From positions 1 through 33,244 of the forward strand of contig NZ_JAAXLA010000077.1 of assembly GCF_012911935.1 (NCBI RefSeq): DNA of 33,244 nucleotides, written 5' to 3'. This DNA comes from Pseudonocardia acidicola (lineage in GTDB: Bacteria > Actinomycetota > Actinomycetes > Mycobacteriales > Pseudonocardiaceae). The position numbers and the translations under genes were made by a program. The notes below the pieces were generated by a model. That model had not been told where the DNA came from, ran no database searches, and saw nothing but the letters and a program-made list of their open reading frames with translations. Each line of letters starts with the position of its first letter. Within the stretch, counting starts at the first letter, position 1. Positions 1-11,145 of the stretch are shown here, piece by piece.

Positions 1-129
1 GGCGGCCGCACCGCCGGCCAGCACCAGCAGCGACACCTCGGTGGCGGTGTCGAAGCCCAGCCCGAACAGGAAGCCGACCGGGTACATGTGCCGGGGCTTG
101 CCGACCGTACGCATGACACGGCCGAGCGC
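1..129 (-). pseudogene. NiCoT nickel/cobalt transporter fragment, running off the window edge
   Basis: The minus-strand frame in which codons begin at positions divisible by 3 reads MYPVGFLFGLGFDTATEVSL. This contains the LGxDTATE signature of transmembrane segment V of NiCoT (HoxN/NixA/NicT) nickel-cobalt permeases, followed by a small hydrophobic stretch up to the window edge. Family members begin several transmembrane segments earlier, with an HX4DH motif in helix II. Here the sequence upstream of about position 130 is instead the C-terminal part of an aromatic hydroxylase in another frame. The piece is therefore a 5'-truncated permease fused by recombination to the hydroxylase gene. It has no start of its own, and whether the rest of the permease follows outside the window cannot be seen. 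The motif is clear; the exact breakpoint is uncertain by about 20 bp. Confidence 0.75.
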
Positions 130-1877
130 CACGCGACATGCGCGTCCGGGCGCACCAGTACACAACCGTCCTCGCCGACCTCGCGGATCCGGGCCCAGTC
201 GTCGTACAGGTCGATGTACTCGCGGCCCGGGCCGATCACGTGCGCGGCGATCTCGATGTCCAGCTTCTCCGCGACCGCGGCGGCGGCGTCCGCCCAGGCC
301 TCACCCGCGATGCCGGTGAGCAGGCAGAACCGGCCCTTCCCGGCGAGATCGTGGGTGCTCACCCTGCGCCCGTCCCGGCCCACCCAGACGTGCGGCAGCC
401 GCGCGCCCGGCCAGGTGGTGGGGTGGTGGTACAGCTCCGGGTCGCGGGTGTACGCCGGTTCCGGCGTGCCGTCGCCGACGATCGCGCCGGAGGCGTAGCG
501 CTGGCCCAGCTCCACGCCGTGCGCGTTGAACTCGTAGTTCTTCAGCTCCAGGGCCTCGCGCAGCATGGCCCGCTTCCGCGCGGCCTCCGGGGTGCCGTCC
601 GCGCGGGCGGCGATGCGGTGGCGCATCTGTTCGGGGTCGGCCTCACCGGTGAGCCCGAGCGCCTCGAAGATCGGCCCGAACTCCTCGATGGACTTGTTGG
701 CGCGCAGCACGATCTGCTTGCCGACAGGTGCGCGCTCGGCGTCGTAGGAGTCGAGCAGGCCCTCCCCGGCGCTGCCGCGCAGCACGTAGGCGAGCTTCCA
801 GGCCAGGTTGTAGGCGTCCTGGATCGAGGTGTTGGAGCCCAGCCCGTTCGACGGCGGGTGCCGGTGCACCGCGTCGCCCGCGCAGAAGACCCGGCCCGCG
901 CGGTAACGGGTGGCGTACATCCGGTTGACGCCCCACAGCGACGTCGAGCGGATCGTCACCGGGATCGTGTCGTCGCCGACCAGTTCGTGCACGATGCGGG
1001 TCGCCATCTCGTCGTCGACCTCGGGCGGCGGCTGGTCGATGTCGTAGCCCCAGATCGCCATCCACTCGTTCCACGGCCGGACCATGCGCACCACGCCCAT
1101 GCCGATGCCGCCGACGTCGGAGCCGGGCTGCAGCACCCAGTACAGGACGCTGGGCCGGTGCTCGACGAAGCGGGAGAGGTCGGCGTGGAAGACGATGTTC
1201 ATGCTGCCCGCGAGGTCCATCTCGCCCTCGAACGGAAGCCCGACGTCGGCGGCGACCTGGCTGCGCCCGCCGTCGGCGCCGATGACGTACTTGGCCCGGA
1301 TCCGGAACTCGGCCCCGGTGACCCGGTCGCGCACCTGCACGGTGACGCCGTCGGCGTCCTGGGTCAGTCCGACGTACTCGGTGTCGAAGCGGATCCGGCT
1401 GCCCCGCGACGCGGCGTGCCCGACGATGATCGGCTCCAGCAGCGTCTGCGGGATGTCGCAGTTCGGCGACGGGCTGGCCTGCACGTAGTCGGCCTCCCGG
1501 GCCGGGTGGGTGCCCCACGTGCGAACGCGGCCGATCTCGTCGCCGGCCAGGCTGGTGCAGAACACCGTCTCGCCCATCAGGTGGTGCGGGGTGCCCTGGG
1601 CGAGGACGTCGTCGGAGATGCCCAGATCCCGGAAGATCTCGACGGTGCGCTGGTTGGTGATGTGCGCGCGGGGCGTGTTGGCCGTCCAGCGGTACTTCGT
1701 GATGACCAGGTGATGCACCCCGAGGGTGGCCAGCGCGAGGGCCGCGGCGCCGCCGGCGGGCCCGCTGCCGATCACGAGGACGTCGGTCTCGAGATCGCCC
1801 TCGGCGGTGGTGCCCAACCGGGCCTCCGGGGCGTTCTCGAGGTCGGCACCCGATGCGGCATCGGCACTGCTGGTCAT
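120..1877 (-). CDS. FAD-dependent aromatic (phenol/resorcinol-type) hydroxylase, 3' end lost
   Basis: The frame from ATG 1877 is open through the whole region and encodes a class A flavoprotein monooxygenase of the TfdB/phenol hydroxylase group. The FAD dinucleotide motif GSGPAGG lies near residues 37-43. The second FAD motif reads GDAVHRHPPSNGLGSNTSIQD near residue 330, followed by the usual NLAWKLAYVL helix. The last family-like residues are LVRPDAHVAWR at about codon 580; homologues continue for a short C-terminal tail, but here the DNA switches to a NiCoT fragment in a different frame. The hydroxylase frame stays open to the window edge, so a chimeric tail would be translated. Its start overlaps the dioxygenase stop as ATGA. 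With hydroxyquinol dioxygenase and maleylacetate reductase beside it, the likely substrate is resorcinol or a (chloro/nitro)phenol giving hydroxyquinol. Substrate is inferred; activity of the truncated enzyme is doubtful. Confidence 0.8.
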
Positions 1878-2776
1878 TCATTCTCCTTCTGCTGGGTGGC
1901 GAGAACGATGTCGAACGTGACGCGGGCCCAGGGCCCGTCCTGCTGCGAGCCGTCCGGGGCGGTGCCCGGGGGCTCGGTGACGACGTCGACGACGAGGCTG
2001 TCCTTGACGCCGAACACGACGTCACGGTCGAGATAGGGGTCGCCGGCCACGAAGATGTGCGTGATCAGGGTCCGGTAGCCGGGGGCGTCGACCTTGAAGT
2101 GCAGGTGCGCCGGCCGCATCGCGCCGCGCCCGGCAGCGGTGAGCAGTTCGCCGACCGGGCCGTCCTGCGGGACCGGGTAGGGCGACGGCTGCACCGACCA
2201 GAACCGGTACTCGCCCTCGTCACCGGCGCGCAGCCAGCCGCGCCCCGCGGAGCGGTCGCCCTCGTACTGCACGTCGTAGAAGCCGTCCTCGTCGGCCTCC
2301 CACACCTCGATGCGGGCGCCCGGCACCGGCGTCCCGTCGGTCGACCGCACGGTTCCCGCGACGTAGCACGGGGTGCCCTTGGCGCCGCGGGCGATGTCGC
2401 CGCCGAGCGGTACCTCCGGCGCTCCCTCGACGAAGAACGGGCCGAACACCGTGGACTCGGTCGCCCCGGCCGACGCCGGGGCGTTGATGCCGACGGTGAG
2501 CATGGACAGCCCGAGCACGTCCGAGAGCAGGATGAACTCCTGCCGCTTGTCGGTGGTGATGTGCCCGGTGCGGGTCAGGAACTCGATGCCCTGCTCCCAC
2601 TCGGCCTGGGTGAGCCGGACCTCGCGGGCGAACGAGTGCAGGTGCCGCACCAGGCTCTGCATGACCTCGCGGTAGCGCACGGACGCGCTGGCGTCGAAGC
2701 TCGCGACCGCCTCGTCGGTGACCGCCTGTTCCCGCGCGGTGAGTTCCTTGGTCTCCTGGTCGGGATCCACGCTCAT
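1874..2776 (-). CDS. hydroxyquinol 1,2-dioxygenase (intradiol ring cleavage)
   Basis: This 300-residue protein is a non-haem Fe(III) intradiol dioxygenase. The N-terminal 100 residues form the helical linker domain of catechol/hydroxyquinol dioxygenases (SFDASASVRYREVMQSLVRH). The catalytic beta-sandwich follows, with TVFGPFFVEGAP, a Tyr in the segment EYRFWSVQPSPYPVP and the His ligands in RPAHLHF. It would open hydroxyquinol (1,2,4-trihydroxybenzene) to maleylacetate in the cytoplasm. The hydroxyquinol assignment over catechol or chlorocatechol rests mainly on the adjacent maleylacetate reductase and hydroxylase genes. The start ATG at 2776 overlaps the reductase stop as ATGA and is preceded by a GGAAGAGGAGCA Shine-Dalgarno stretch; its stop overlaps the hydroxylase start in the same way, so the three genes should be translationally coupled. 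Confidence 0.88.
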   Translation of the reverse strand: MSVDPDQETKELTAREQAVTDEAVASFDASASVRYREVMQSLVRHLHSFAREVRLTQAEWEQGIEFLTRTGHITTDKRQEFILLSDVLGLSMLTVGINAPASAGATESTVFGPFFVEGAPEVPLGGDIARGAKGTPCYVAGTVRSTDGTPVPGARIEVWEADEDGFYDVQYEGDRSAGRGWLRAGDEGEYRFWSVQPSPYPVPQDGPVGELLTAAGRGAMRPAHLHFKVDAPGYRTLITHIFVAGDPYLDRDVVFGVKDSLVVDVVTEPPGTAPDGSQQDGPWARVTFDIVLATQQKENE

Positions 2777-3855
2777 GGTTGCTCCTCTTCCGTCGTCCCG
2801 GGCTCGCCGGCCCACGCCGCCCGGAGCAGTCCCCGCAGCGCTGCGGCGTCCACCGGGACCGGATTGTCGGCCGGAACGGTCGCGGCCACCAACGCGACCG
2901 CCTCGTCGATCTGGTCCTCGCGCATGCCGAGCTCGCGCAGCCCGCGGGGGATGCCCAGCTGCGTCCCGAGGGCCCGCAGCGCGTGGACCGGGTCGCCCCC
3001 GCCCAGGGCTCGGCCGATCCGGCGGGCGGCGTCGGGTGCACCCGGGGCGTTGAACGCGAGCACGTGGGGGAGCACCACCGCGTGCGTGGCTGCGTGCGGC
3101 AGGTCGAAGGCGCCGCCGAGGACGTGGCAGATCGTGTGGTGCAGGCCGGTGCCGGCGCCGGCCAGCGCCACCCCGGCGAGGTAGGAGCCGTAGAGCACCT
3201 CGGAGCGCGCCTCGAGATCGTCCCCGCAGGCGACGACGGCGGGCAGCCCCGTGGCCAGCGCGCGGATGCCCTCCTCGGCGACCAGCGAGCTGATCGGGTT
3301 GCGCCGCGGCGCCCAGAACGCCTCGACGCAGTGCGCCATCGCGTTCAGCCCGCTGGTCGCGGACAGATCCGCCGGCAGCGTGAGCGTCAGCTCCGGGTCG
3401 TAGACGACCGCGCGGGGCAGCACGACCGGGTCGGTCCCCGTCGTCTTGCGGCCGTTCTCGGTGAGTCCCCACAGCGGCGTGACCTCGGATCCCGCATAGG
3501 TGGTGGGCACGGCGACGACCGGCAGCCCCGTGGTCAGCGCGATGGCCTTCGCCGTGCCGGTCGTCGACCCCCCGCCGACGGCCAGCACGGCGTCCGCGCC
3601 CACCGACGCGGCCAGTTCGCGGGCCTGCTGCGCCACCGCCACCGGAACGTGCTGGCGGACACCGGTGAACGTGGCGACGACGCGGTTCGCGAACGGTGCG
3701 ACCAGCTCATCGACCAGCGGCCGCTCGCGTTCGGTGGCGACCAGCAGGATCCGGGTGGCGCCGAGTCGATCGAACTCCCCGGACAGCCGGGTGTGCGCCG
3801 CGCCGGCACCGAACACCGCGCGAGCGGGCAGGGCCTGATACTCGAAGTCGTGCAC
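2773..3855 (-). CDS. maleylacetate reductase
   Basis: This is an iron-alcohol-dehydrogenase-like maleylacetate reductase that reduces maleylacetate to 3-oxoadipate with NAD(P)H, the last step before the 3-oxoadipate pathway. The start of the fold reads DFEYQALPARAVFGAG. The nucleotide-binding GGGSTTGTAKA motif follows, then VPTTYAGSEVTPLWG. The metal-site region of the superfamily is represented by GLHHTICHVLGG and PHAATHAVVLPHVL. I chose GTG 3855 as the start because it is preceded by CTGGAGG and gives 360 residues, the family norm. An upstream in-frame GTG at 3924 would add a 23-residue tail not typical of the family. It is the first gene of the hydroxyquinol operon and its stop overlaps the next start. 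Confidence 0.88.
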   Translation of the reverse strand: MHDFEYQALPARAVFGAGAAHTRLSGEFDRLGATRILLVATERERPLVDELVAPFANRVVATFTGVRQHVPVAVAQQARELAASVGADAVLAVGGGSTTGTAKAIALTTGLPVVAVPTTYAGSEVTPLWGLTENGRKTTGTDPVVLPRAVVYDPELTLTLPADLSATSGLNAMAHCVEAFWAPRRNPISSLVAEEGIRALATGLPAVVACGDDLEARSEVLYGSYLAGVALAGAGTGLHHTICHVLGGAFDLPHAATHAVVLPHVLAFNAPGAPDAARRIGRALGGGDPVHALRALGTQLGIPRGLRELGMREDQIDEAVALVAATVPADNPVPVDAAALRGLLRAAWAGEPGTTEEEQP

Positions 3856-3953
3856 CGGGCCTCCAGCGGCGTCACTCGGCGTGGGGAGCAGTTCACCCTT
3901 GTGCACATCCAACCAAATGTCCACTACGCATCGCGACTGGTAGCCATACGCTG

Positions 3954-4230
3954 AGTTATCGATCTGGGGCAGCTCCGCAACGTCGTCACCGTGGCGAGGG
4001 GCGTTCGGTGACCCGGGCCGCCGCCCGGCTGCACCTGACCCAGCCGCCGCTGCGCGCCGAAATCGCCCGCCTCGAGCACGAGCTCGGCGTTGCGCCGCTC
4101 ATCCGGCACCGGCGCGGCGGCGACCTGACCGGGGCGGGCCGGCACCTGCTCACGCACGCCCGCACGCTGCTCGCCGATGTCGAGGCCGTGGTCCGGCGTG
4201 AGCCCCTCGTCGCGGTGCTGCGGCTCGCGC
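3954..4230 (+). pseudogene. LysR-type regulator stub, frameshifted and truncated
   Basis: The piece lies divergently upstream of the maleylacetate reductase gene, where a LysR regulator of such operons normally sits. From about 3957 one frame reads DLGQLRNVVTVA, the usual LysR start. At about 3995 the reading must jump by one base to continue as RSVTRAAARLHLTQPPLRAEI and RLEHELGVAPLIRHRRGGDLT, the winged helix-turn-helix, then the linker helix (HLLTHARTLLADVEAVVRR). One missing G in GTGGCGAGGGGC would explain the shift. There is no ATG/GTG/TTG in the first frame just before it. After REPLVAVLRLAPATPEP the inducer-binding domain is absent. The operon has therefore lost its local activator, or the stub is left from an earlier rearrangement. 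Confidence 0.8.
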
Positions 4231-4284
4231 CGGCCACCCCGGAGCCGGATGCCCCGGGTCCGCAGGTGGCCCGGCGGCGGCCGG

Positions 4285-4305
4285 GCCGATCAGCCGGCGA
4301 TCGGC
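4285..4305 (-). terminator. hairpin directly after the Rieske gene
   Basis: GCCGATC and GATCGGC form a perfect 7-bp inverted repeat with a 7-nt loop, ending one base before the Rieske stop codon. A second perfect repeat (GGCCCGG/CCGGGCC, 4268-4287) abuts it. There is no clear T-tract, as is common in high-GC actinomycetes. Probably a terminator for the minus-strand gene. Confidence 0.5.
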
Positions 4306-4902
4306 TCAGGGCTGCACGACCTGACCGTTCGACACCGTGACCGCGACCGCAGCCAGGGGCGCGGAGGCCGGGCCGTGGACGACCGCGCCGGTCGCCGCGG
4401 TGTAGACCGAACCGTGACACGGGCAGTTCAGCCGTGCGCCGGCGGGGGCCACCGTGCAGCCCATGTGCGTGCAGATCGCGCTGTGGGCGACCGCGGAGTC
4501 GGGCCCGGTCCGGGTGACGATCAGCTTCTGCCCGCCGGCGCCGGTCGCCGACACCGACTGCCCGACCGGAATGCCGGCCAGAGCGACCAGCCGGGTCCCC
4601 GCGGGTGCGGCCAGAGCGGTCGCGGGTGCTTCCGCCGCGCTCGGGGCAGCCGCCGGCGGCGGCGATGCCGGGGCGGCACTCCCGGCAGCTGCCGGCGGTG
4701 GCCCGGCGGGGGCGTTGGCGCCCGGGCCGGCGCTCGGGGCCTGCGACGGTGCGGACCCACACCCGGCGAGGGTGAGTGTGGCGAGTCCGGCTGTCGCGGC
4801 TCCGGTGACCAGCATCGAGCGCCGGGTCAACCTGCCGTCGGTGTTCGGTGCCGTCTCGTCCGGGGCCGCCCCGGGGCAGCGGCCATCTCGCGCCGTTGTC
4901 AT
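4306..4902 (-). CDS. secreted Rieske [2Fe-2S] lipoprotein
   Basis: This 198-residue exported Rieske protein has a twin-arginine start (TRRSMLVTGAATAGLATL) leading to a lipobox LAGC near residue 50, so it is likely a Tat-exported lipoprotein on the outer face of the membrane. A 50-residue Ala/Pro-rich linker follows. The C-terminal domain carries the cluster ligands CTHMGC and CPCHGS, meaning two Cys and two His, with the two disulphide cysteines of classic Rieske proteins also present. The start ATG at 4902 has a GGGGGGATTC Shine-Dalgarno; an earlier ATG at 4980 would put an unlikely extension ahead of the Tat signal. It is a stand-alone electron carrier; no oxygenase or cytochrome bc partner is adjacent, so its partner is unknown. 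Confidence 0.88.
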   Translation of the reverse strand: MTTARDGRCPGAAPDETAPNTDGRLTRRSMLVTGAATAGLATLTLAGCGSAPSQAPSAGPGANAPAGPPPAAAGSAAPASPPPAAAPSAAEAPATALAAPAGTRLVALAGIPVGQSVSATGAGGQKLIVTRTGPDSAVAHSAICTHMGCTVAPAGARLNCPCHGSVYTAATGAVVHGPASAPLAAVAVTVSNGQVVQP

Positions 4903-5164
4903 CGAATCCCCCCACGTCGTCGAGACCCAACGGGTCCGCAACGAGGCAAACATCGGGCCTCCACCGGGGCAAGCGACCAATCGGACGCCCGGAATGTCCG
5001 CGGTCGGGCTCCCTGTCCCGTGCAGGGGTCAGGTGACGTAGCGACAATCCCGGCACACTGCTCCGGTCGGCGCTTGCCATCCGGTGCGGTCGGTGCGGTC
5101 CGCAGAACTCTTCCGGCTCGACCAGAACATCGAGCCGGCCGGGTGGGCGGCGCCGGCCCTGGTC

Positions 5165-7846
<2,682 letters not shown>

Positions 7847-7927
7847 GCCGGACCAGGCCTCCCTCGGTCGCCGGCGCGGGCAGCTGATCGCCGCCGGATC
7901 CAGGCGGAAGGCGAGGTGCGAGCCTAG

Positions 7928-7946
7928 CCGGGGAGCTCGTCCCCGG
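7928..7946. promoter_or_regulatory. perfect palindrome between divergent copper-ATPase and lipoprotein genes
   Basis: CCGGGGA and TCCCCGG are perfect 7-bp inverted arms around the 5-nt spacer GCTCG, placed 82 bp before the ATPase start and 52 bp before the lipoprotein start. Size and position suit an operator for a metal-responsive repressor such as CsoR. GC-rich palindromes arise by chance in such DNA, so this is only a candidate. Confidence 0.35.
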
Positions 7947-7997
7947 ACAGGCCGCGACGGGGTCCCGGTGGCGTGCCATCGGGACTACCCTCGCCTG

Positions 7998-8579
7998 ATG
8001 CGGTTCCGCCGCCTCCCGGTGGCCGTGGCACTGGTCGTCCTGGTGACACTGCCGGCGGGCGCGTGCAGCACTCGGGCCGCCCCGGGGCCCGGAGGGCCGC
8101 CGCCGGCCGCGGCGACCCGCCCCCCGGCCTCCTCAGCCGCTCCGCTGCCCGCCGGTGCCGACCCCTCCGACATCTCGAGGATGGTGTGCGGCAAGGCGCA
8201 ACCGGACATCGCTGCCGCGCTGGGGGTCACCCCGGTGCGGGTGGACACCCCGGCGTGGGTCGACCACGTGTACTCCTGCCGCTACGTGTACCCGACCGGC
8301 TCCTTCGTGGTCTCGGTGAAAGAGCTGTCGAGCTGGCCGGAGACGTTCGCCTACGTCGACGGGCTCGGGCAGCAGCTGGGGAACACCCGTGAGCTGCACG
8401 GGCTCGGCGAGGGCGCGTTCACCACGTCGAACGGCTCGGTCGTCGCCCGGAAGGACTGGAAGGTCCTACTCGTCGACGACAGCGCGTTGCCGGCGCAGTT
8501 CGGCTCGCCGCCCACGACTCCCGCGAGCACCGCCCTGATCGTCGCGAACGTCATCATGGGCTGTTGGGCGGGGGACTGA
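7998..8579 (+). CDS. predicted lipoprotein of unknown function
   Basis: This 193-residue protein starts MRFRRLPVAVALVVLVTL and has a signal peptide ending at a lipobox-like PAGAC near residue 25. A low-complexity Pro/Ala spacer follows. The folded part begins near residue 55 (SDISRMVCGKAQPDIAAALG) and has Cys in RMVCGK, YSCRYVYP and the C-terminal MGCW, so disulphides are possible. The overall plan (lipoprotein, Pro/Ala linker, a single Cys-containing domain) is like DUF3558-type actinobacterial lipoproteins, but I do not recognise the family firmly. It is divergent from the copper ATPase and convergent with the CopCD gene, so a role in copper handling at the cell surface is a context guess only. 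Confidence 0.75.
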   Translation: MRFRRLPVAVALVVLVTLPAGACSTRAAPGPGGPPPAAATRPPASSAAPLPAGADPSDISRMVCGKAQPDIAAALGVTPVRVDTPAWVDHVYSCRYVYPTGSFVVSVKELSSWPETFAYVDGLGQQLGNTRELHGLGEGAFTTSNGSVVARKDWKVLLVDDSALPAQFGSPPTTPASTALIVANVIMGCWAGD

Positions 8580-8639
8580 GGAGCGCAGGTGCGGCATCGC
8601 CGCCGGAGCACGACCGGTTCCCGGTGGCCGCCCGCGGCG

Positions 8640-10436
8640 TCAGTGGATCTGCAGTGCGGTGTAGTAGGTGCCCTCGTCGAAGTCGGAGGTGCGGACGGTG
8701 ACCCCGAGCTGCCAGGCACCGGCGATCGGGACCTCGCCCGCAGCCCGGTAGCGCCCGGTCCCGTCGTGGGTCACCGGCAGTGGCAGCGGGCCGAGGTGCG
8801 CAGCGGGCAGGGTGAGCGCGACGTCGATCTCGGCGACGTCCACCGGCCGGCCGGCGGGGTCGCCGGTGGCGATCCGCACCACGTTCGGGCCGGTGCGGGC
8901 CGGGTCCACGGTGACCTGCAGGGTTCCGCTGCCGGCGGGCCCGCCGACGGCGTAGGCCTGCGTGCTGCTGACCGGGCCGGGCGGCGCTGCCGCCGCCGCG
9001 GCGGCGAGGGCGGTGCGACCCGGTTCCGCGTTGACCAGCGTCGCCGCGGCGGCCAGCACGAGGACCGCGATCGCGCTCTCGACCAGCACCGACCGGCGGA
9101 GCGCGAGCAGCGAGGCCACGCCGGGCACCGGCGGGGGAGCGGGGTCGGCGGGCCCGCGCCCGACGTCGGCCGGGACCGGTTCGGGGACCCGGCGCATCCG
9201 CTGCACCGATCGCCGGGACAGCGCCGCGACCCCGACCAGCGCGGCGAAGCCGGCCAGCTTGAGCAGCAACAGGCGGCCGTAGCCGGTCGTCGTGAACGCG
9301 GACCAGCTGCCCAGCTGGCGCCAGGTCTGGTACGCGCCGGTCGCGACGAGTACCCCGACGGCGGCCAGCGCGATCCGGGAGAAGCGCTCCACCGCGACGC
9401 GGGCGCCGTCCGATCGGCCGGCGCGGTCCGCAGCCCCCGGCCGCAACAGCACGGTCAGCACGGCGAGCCCGCCCAGCCACACCGCCATGGCCAGCAGGTG
9501 CGCCACGTCCACCGGCACGGCGAGCCAGGGCTGGATCCCGACCGCGGCGTGCCCGGCGAACGACCAGGTCGCGGCGAGGCCGACGGCCAGCGCGGCGCCG
9601 GCCACGACCAGGCCGCGCCGCGTCCGCGCCGTGGCCGTGGGCAGGTGGGTGACCAGCCGGCCGAGGTAGATCGCGGTCGCCACGAGGAGGAGCAGCCGCG
9701 CGACCAGTGCGGCGCCCAGCGGCAGGTCGAGGGTGCGCTCGACCATCCCGGGGTCCAGCGCGTGCGCCGGGCCGAGGCCGTAGCCGTAGGGCCCCTGCAC
9801 CAGCAGGGTGGCCACCGTGGCCAGTACCAGCGACGCCCAACCGGCCTGGGCGGTCCGTCGCACGCAGGTGCGGGTGATCGCGGCGGGCCAGCAGGACAGG
9901 GCGAACGCCACGGTCCCGACCAGCACCGACAACGACATGTAGCCCACCGTGCGGACCACGGCGTAGAGCACCCCGAGCAGCGCGTCGCCGGCGGGCGGGG
10001 CCGGTGGCGCCGCCGAGGTCGCCGAGGGATGCCCCACGGAGAACACCAGGGCGCCCGTGACGGGGTGCGAGTCGGCGGAGATGACCCGCCAGGCCACCGT
10101 GTAGCTGCCGGAGCCCCCGCCCGCGCGCAGTGCCACCCCGACGCTCGCCCCGTTGCCGCCCGGGTGGTCGGCGTGCTCGTCGTCGATCCGGGTGCCGTCC
10201 GGCGCGAACACCCGGATCCCGTCGGGTGCCACCTGGACCGTCTCGCCGAACGTGAGGCTGACCCGGGCGGGCGCCGCGGCGAGCACGGCGCCCGAGCCCG
10301 GGTCGGTGGAGATCAGGACCGCGTGCGCCGAGGCGGTCCCGGCCAGGACCGGCAGCGCGAGCACGGCGAGCAGCAGCCCGGCCGCGCCGCGCCGCAGGAT
10401 GCGACCGGTCCACCCCGGCGCCCGACGGTCGGTCAT
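8640..10436 (-). CDS. CopC-CopD fusion copper-handling membrane protein
   Basis: This 598-residue protein has a signal peptide cleaved before HAVLISTDPGSG, leaving the N-terminal His that CopC proteins use in their Cu(II) site; the matching D-x-H lies in ISADSHPV. The CopC beta-barrel (about residues 38-130) is followed by a Pro/Ala linker and then a CopD integral-membrane domain with about eight helices. A C-terminal exported domain (about 480-598) ends VTVRTSDFDEGTYYTALQ and looks like the YtkA/FixH-like tail found in many actinobacterial CopD proteins. It probably binds or moves copper across the membrane. It starts one base after the YcnI stop, so the two are translationally coupled. Its C-terminal domain is of the same general kind as the extra domain on the neighbouring ATPase. 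Confidence 0.9.
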   Translation of the reverse strand: MTDRRAPGWTGRILRRGAAGLLLAVLALPVLAGTASAHAVLISTDPGSGAVLAAAPARVSLTFGETVQVAPDGIRVFAPDGTRIDDEHADHPGGNGASVGVALRAGGGSGSYTVAWRVISADSHPVTGALVFSVGHPSATSAAPPAPPAGDALLGVLYAVVRTVGYMSLSVLVGTVAFALSCWPAAITRTCVRRTAQAGWASLVLATVATLLVQGPYGYGLGPAHALDPGMVERTLDLPLGAALVARLLLLVATAIYLGRLVTHLPTATARTRRGLVVAGAALAVGLAATWSFAGHAAVGIQPWLAVPVDVAHLLAMAVWLGGLAVLTVLLRPGAADRAGRSDGARVAVERFSRIALAAVGVLVATGAYQTWRQLGSWSAFTTTGYGRLLLLKLAGFAALVGVAALSRRSVQRMRRVPEPVPADVGRGPADPAPPPVPGVASLLALRRSVLVESAIAVLVLAAAATLVNAEPGRTALAAAAAAAPPGPVSSTQAYAVGGPAGSGTLQVTVDPARTGPNVVRIATGDPAGRPVDVAEIDVALTLPAAHLGPLPLPVTHDGTGRYRAAGEVPIAGAWQLGVTVRTSDFDEGTYYTALQIH

Positions 10437-10437
10437 C

Positions 10438-11145
10438 TCAGACGGTGCCGCGACCCGTGCTGCCGATGCGCCGGCGCAGGGCCAGTCCGGCCAGTACCGC
10501 CGCGATCAGCGCCAGCACGACAGCGACGACGGCCAGCACGAGCGCCGCGGTGGTGGTGCCGGAGGCGTCCGCGGTGGCGGATGCGGCCGTCGGGGCCGCA
10601 GCGGCCGGGGTCAGGTGCAGGACCGGTGCAGGGTGCTGGGGTTCGGGGGCGCCGGGCGCGGCCTCGTCGATCCAGCGGACCACGTCGCCGTTGTCGTAGG
10701 TCTGCACGGCCTTGAACGTCAGGTCGGTCGTGTTCGAGGGCAGGTTGCCCAGTGACACGTCGAACTGCTGGAACTGCCCGGGAGCGATCTTGCCTCCGGT
10801 CCAGGTGATCATGGAGACGGCCTGGGTCACCTGGCCGTCGTCGGTGGTCACCGGCGTGGCCAGCGTGGTCTTCTGAACCGTCGCCGTCCACCCGGGGACG
10901 GCCTGGATCGCGACCGACGGGATCGGATGGTCGGTCGGGAAACTCACCTGCAACTCGGTCGTCGAGGCGGCGTCCTCCTCGTTCGGTACCTGGAAGGCGA
11001 TCGTGGCGTCGCCCCCCTGGACGGCGGTGTTCGGGTGCACGGTGACGTGGGCCGAGGCGGAGCCGACGACGGCGAGCATGGCGACGGAGGCGGTGGCGCC
11101 GATGACGGCGACACGTCGCCACCGGCGTCCGGTGGCTGAAGACAT
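10438..11145 (-). CDS. YcnI-type (DUF1775) exported copper-binding protein
   Basis: This 235-residue protein has a signal peptide ending GSASA, followed by HVTVHPNTAVQGG, so the mature protein starts with His as in YcnI proteins, where it forms a monohistidine copper site with a nearby Trp (PGWTATVQ is a candidate). The DUF1775 domain spans about residues 33-175. A Pro/Ala/Thr-rich spacer and a single C-terminal membrane helix (ALVLAVVAVVLALIAAVLAG) with a basic tail anchor it to the outside of the membrane. The ATG at 11145 has a CGGAG Shine-Dalgarno 7-8 bases upstream. It sits between a membrane protein and CopCD in one operon, the standard actinobacterial arrangement, and likely passes copper to CopC. 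Confidence 0.9.
   Translation of the reverse strand: MSSATGRRWRRVAVIGATASVAMLAVVGSASAHVTVHPNTAVQGGDATIAFQVPNEEDAASTTELQVSFPTDHPIPSVAIQAVPGWTATVQKTTLATPVTTDDGQVTQAVSMITWTGGKIAPGQFQQFDVSLGNLPSNTTDLTFKAVQTYDNGDVVRWIDEAAPGAPEPQHPAPVLHLTPAAAAPTAASATADASGTTTAALVLAVVAVVLALIAAVLAGLALRRRIGSTGRGTV

Noticed and set aside
138..2036. Long plus-strand open frame of 632 codons over the hydroxylase gene
   Set aside because: It is the high-GC shadow of the minus-strand hydroxylase; its translation is rich in Ala/Gly/Val/Arg with no domain, while the opposite strand has FAD motifs.
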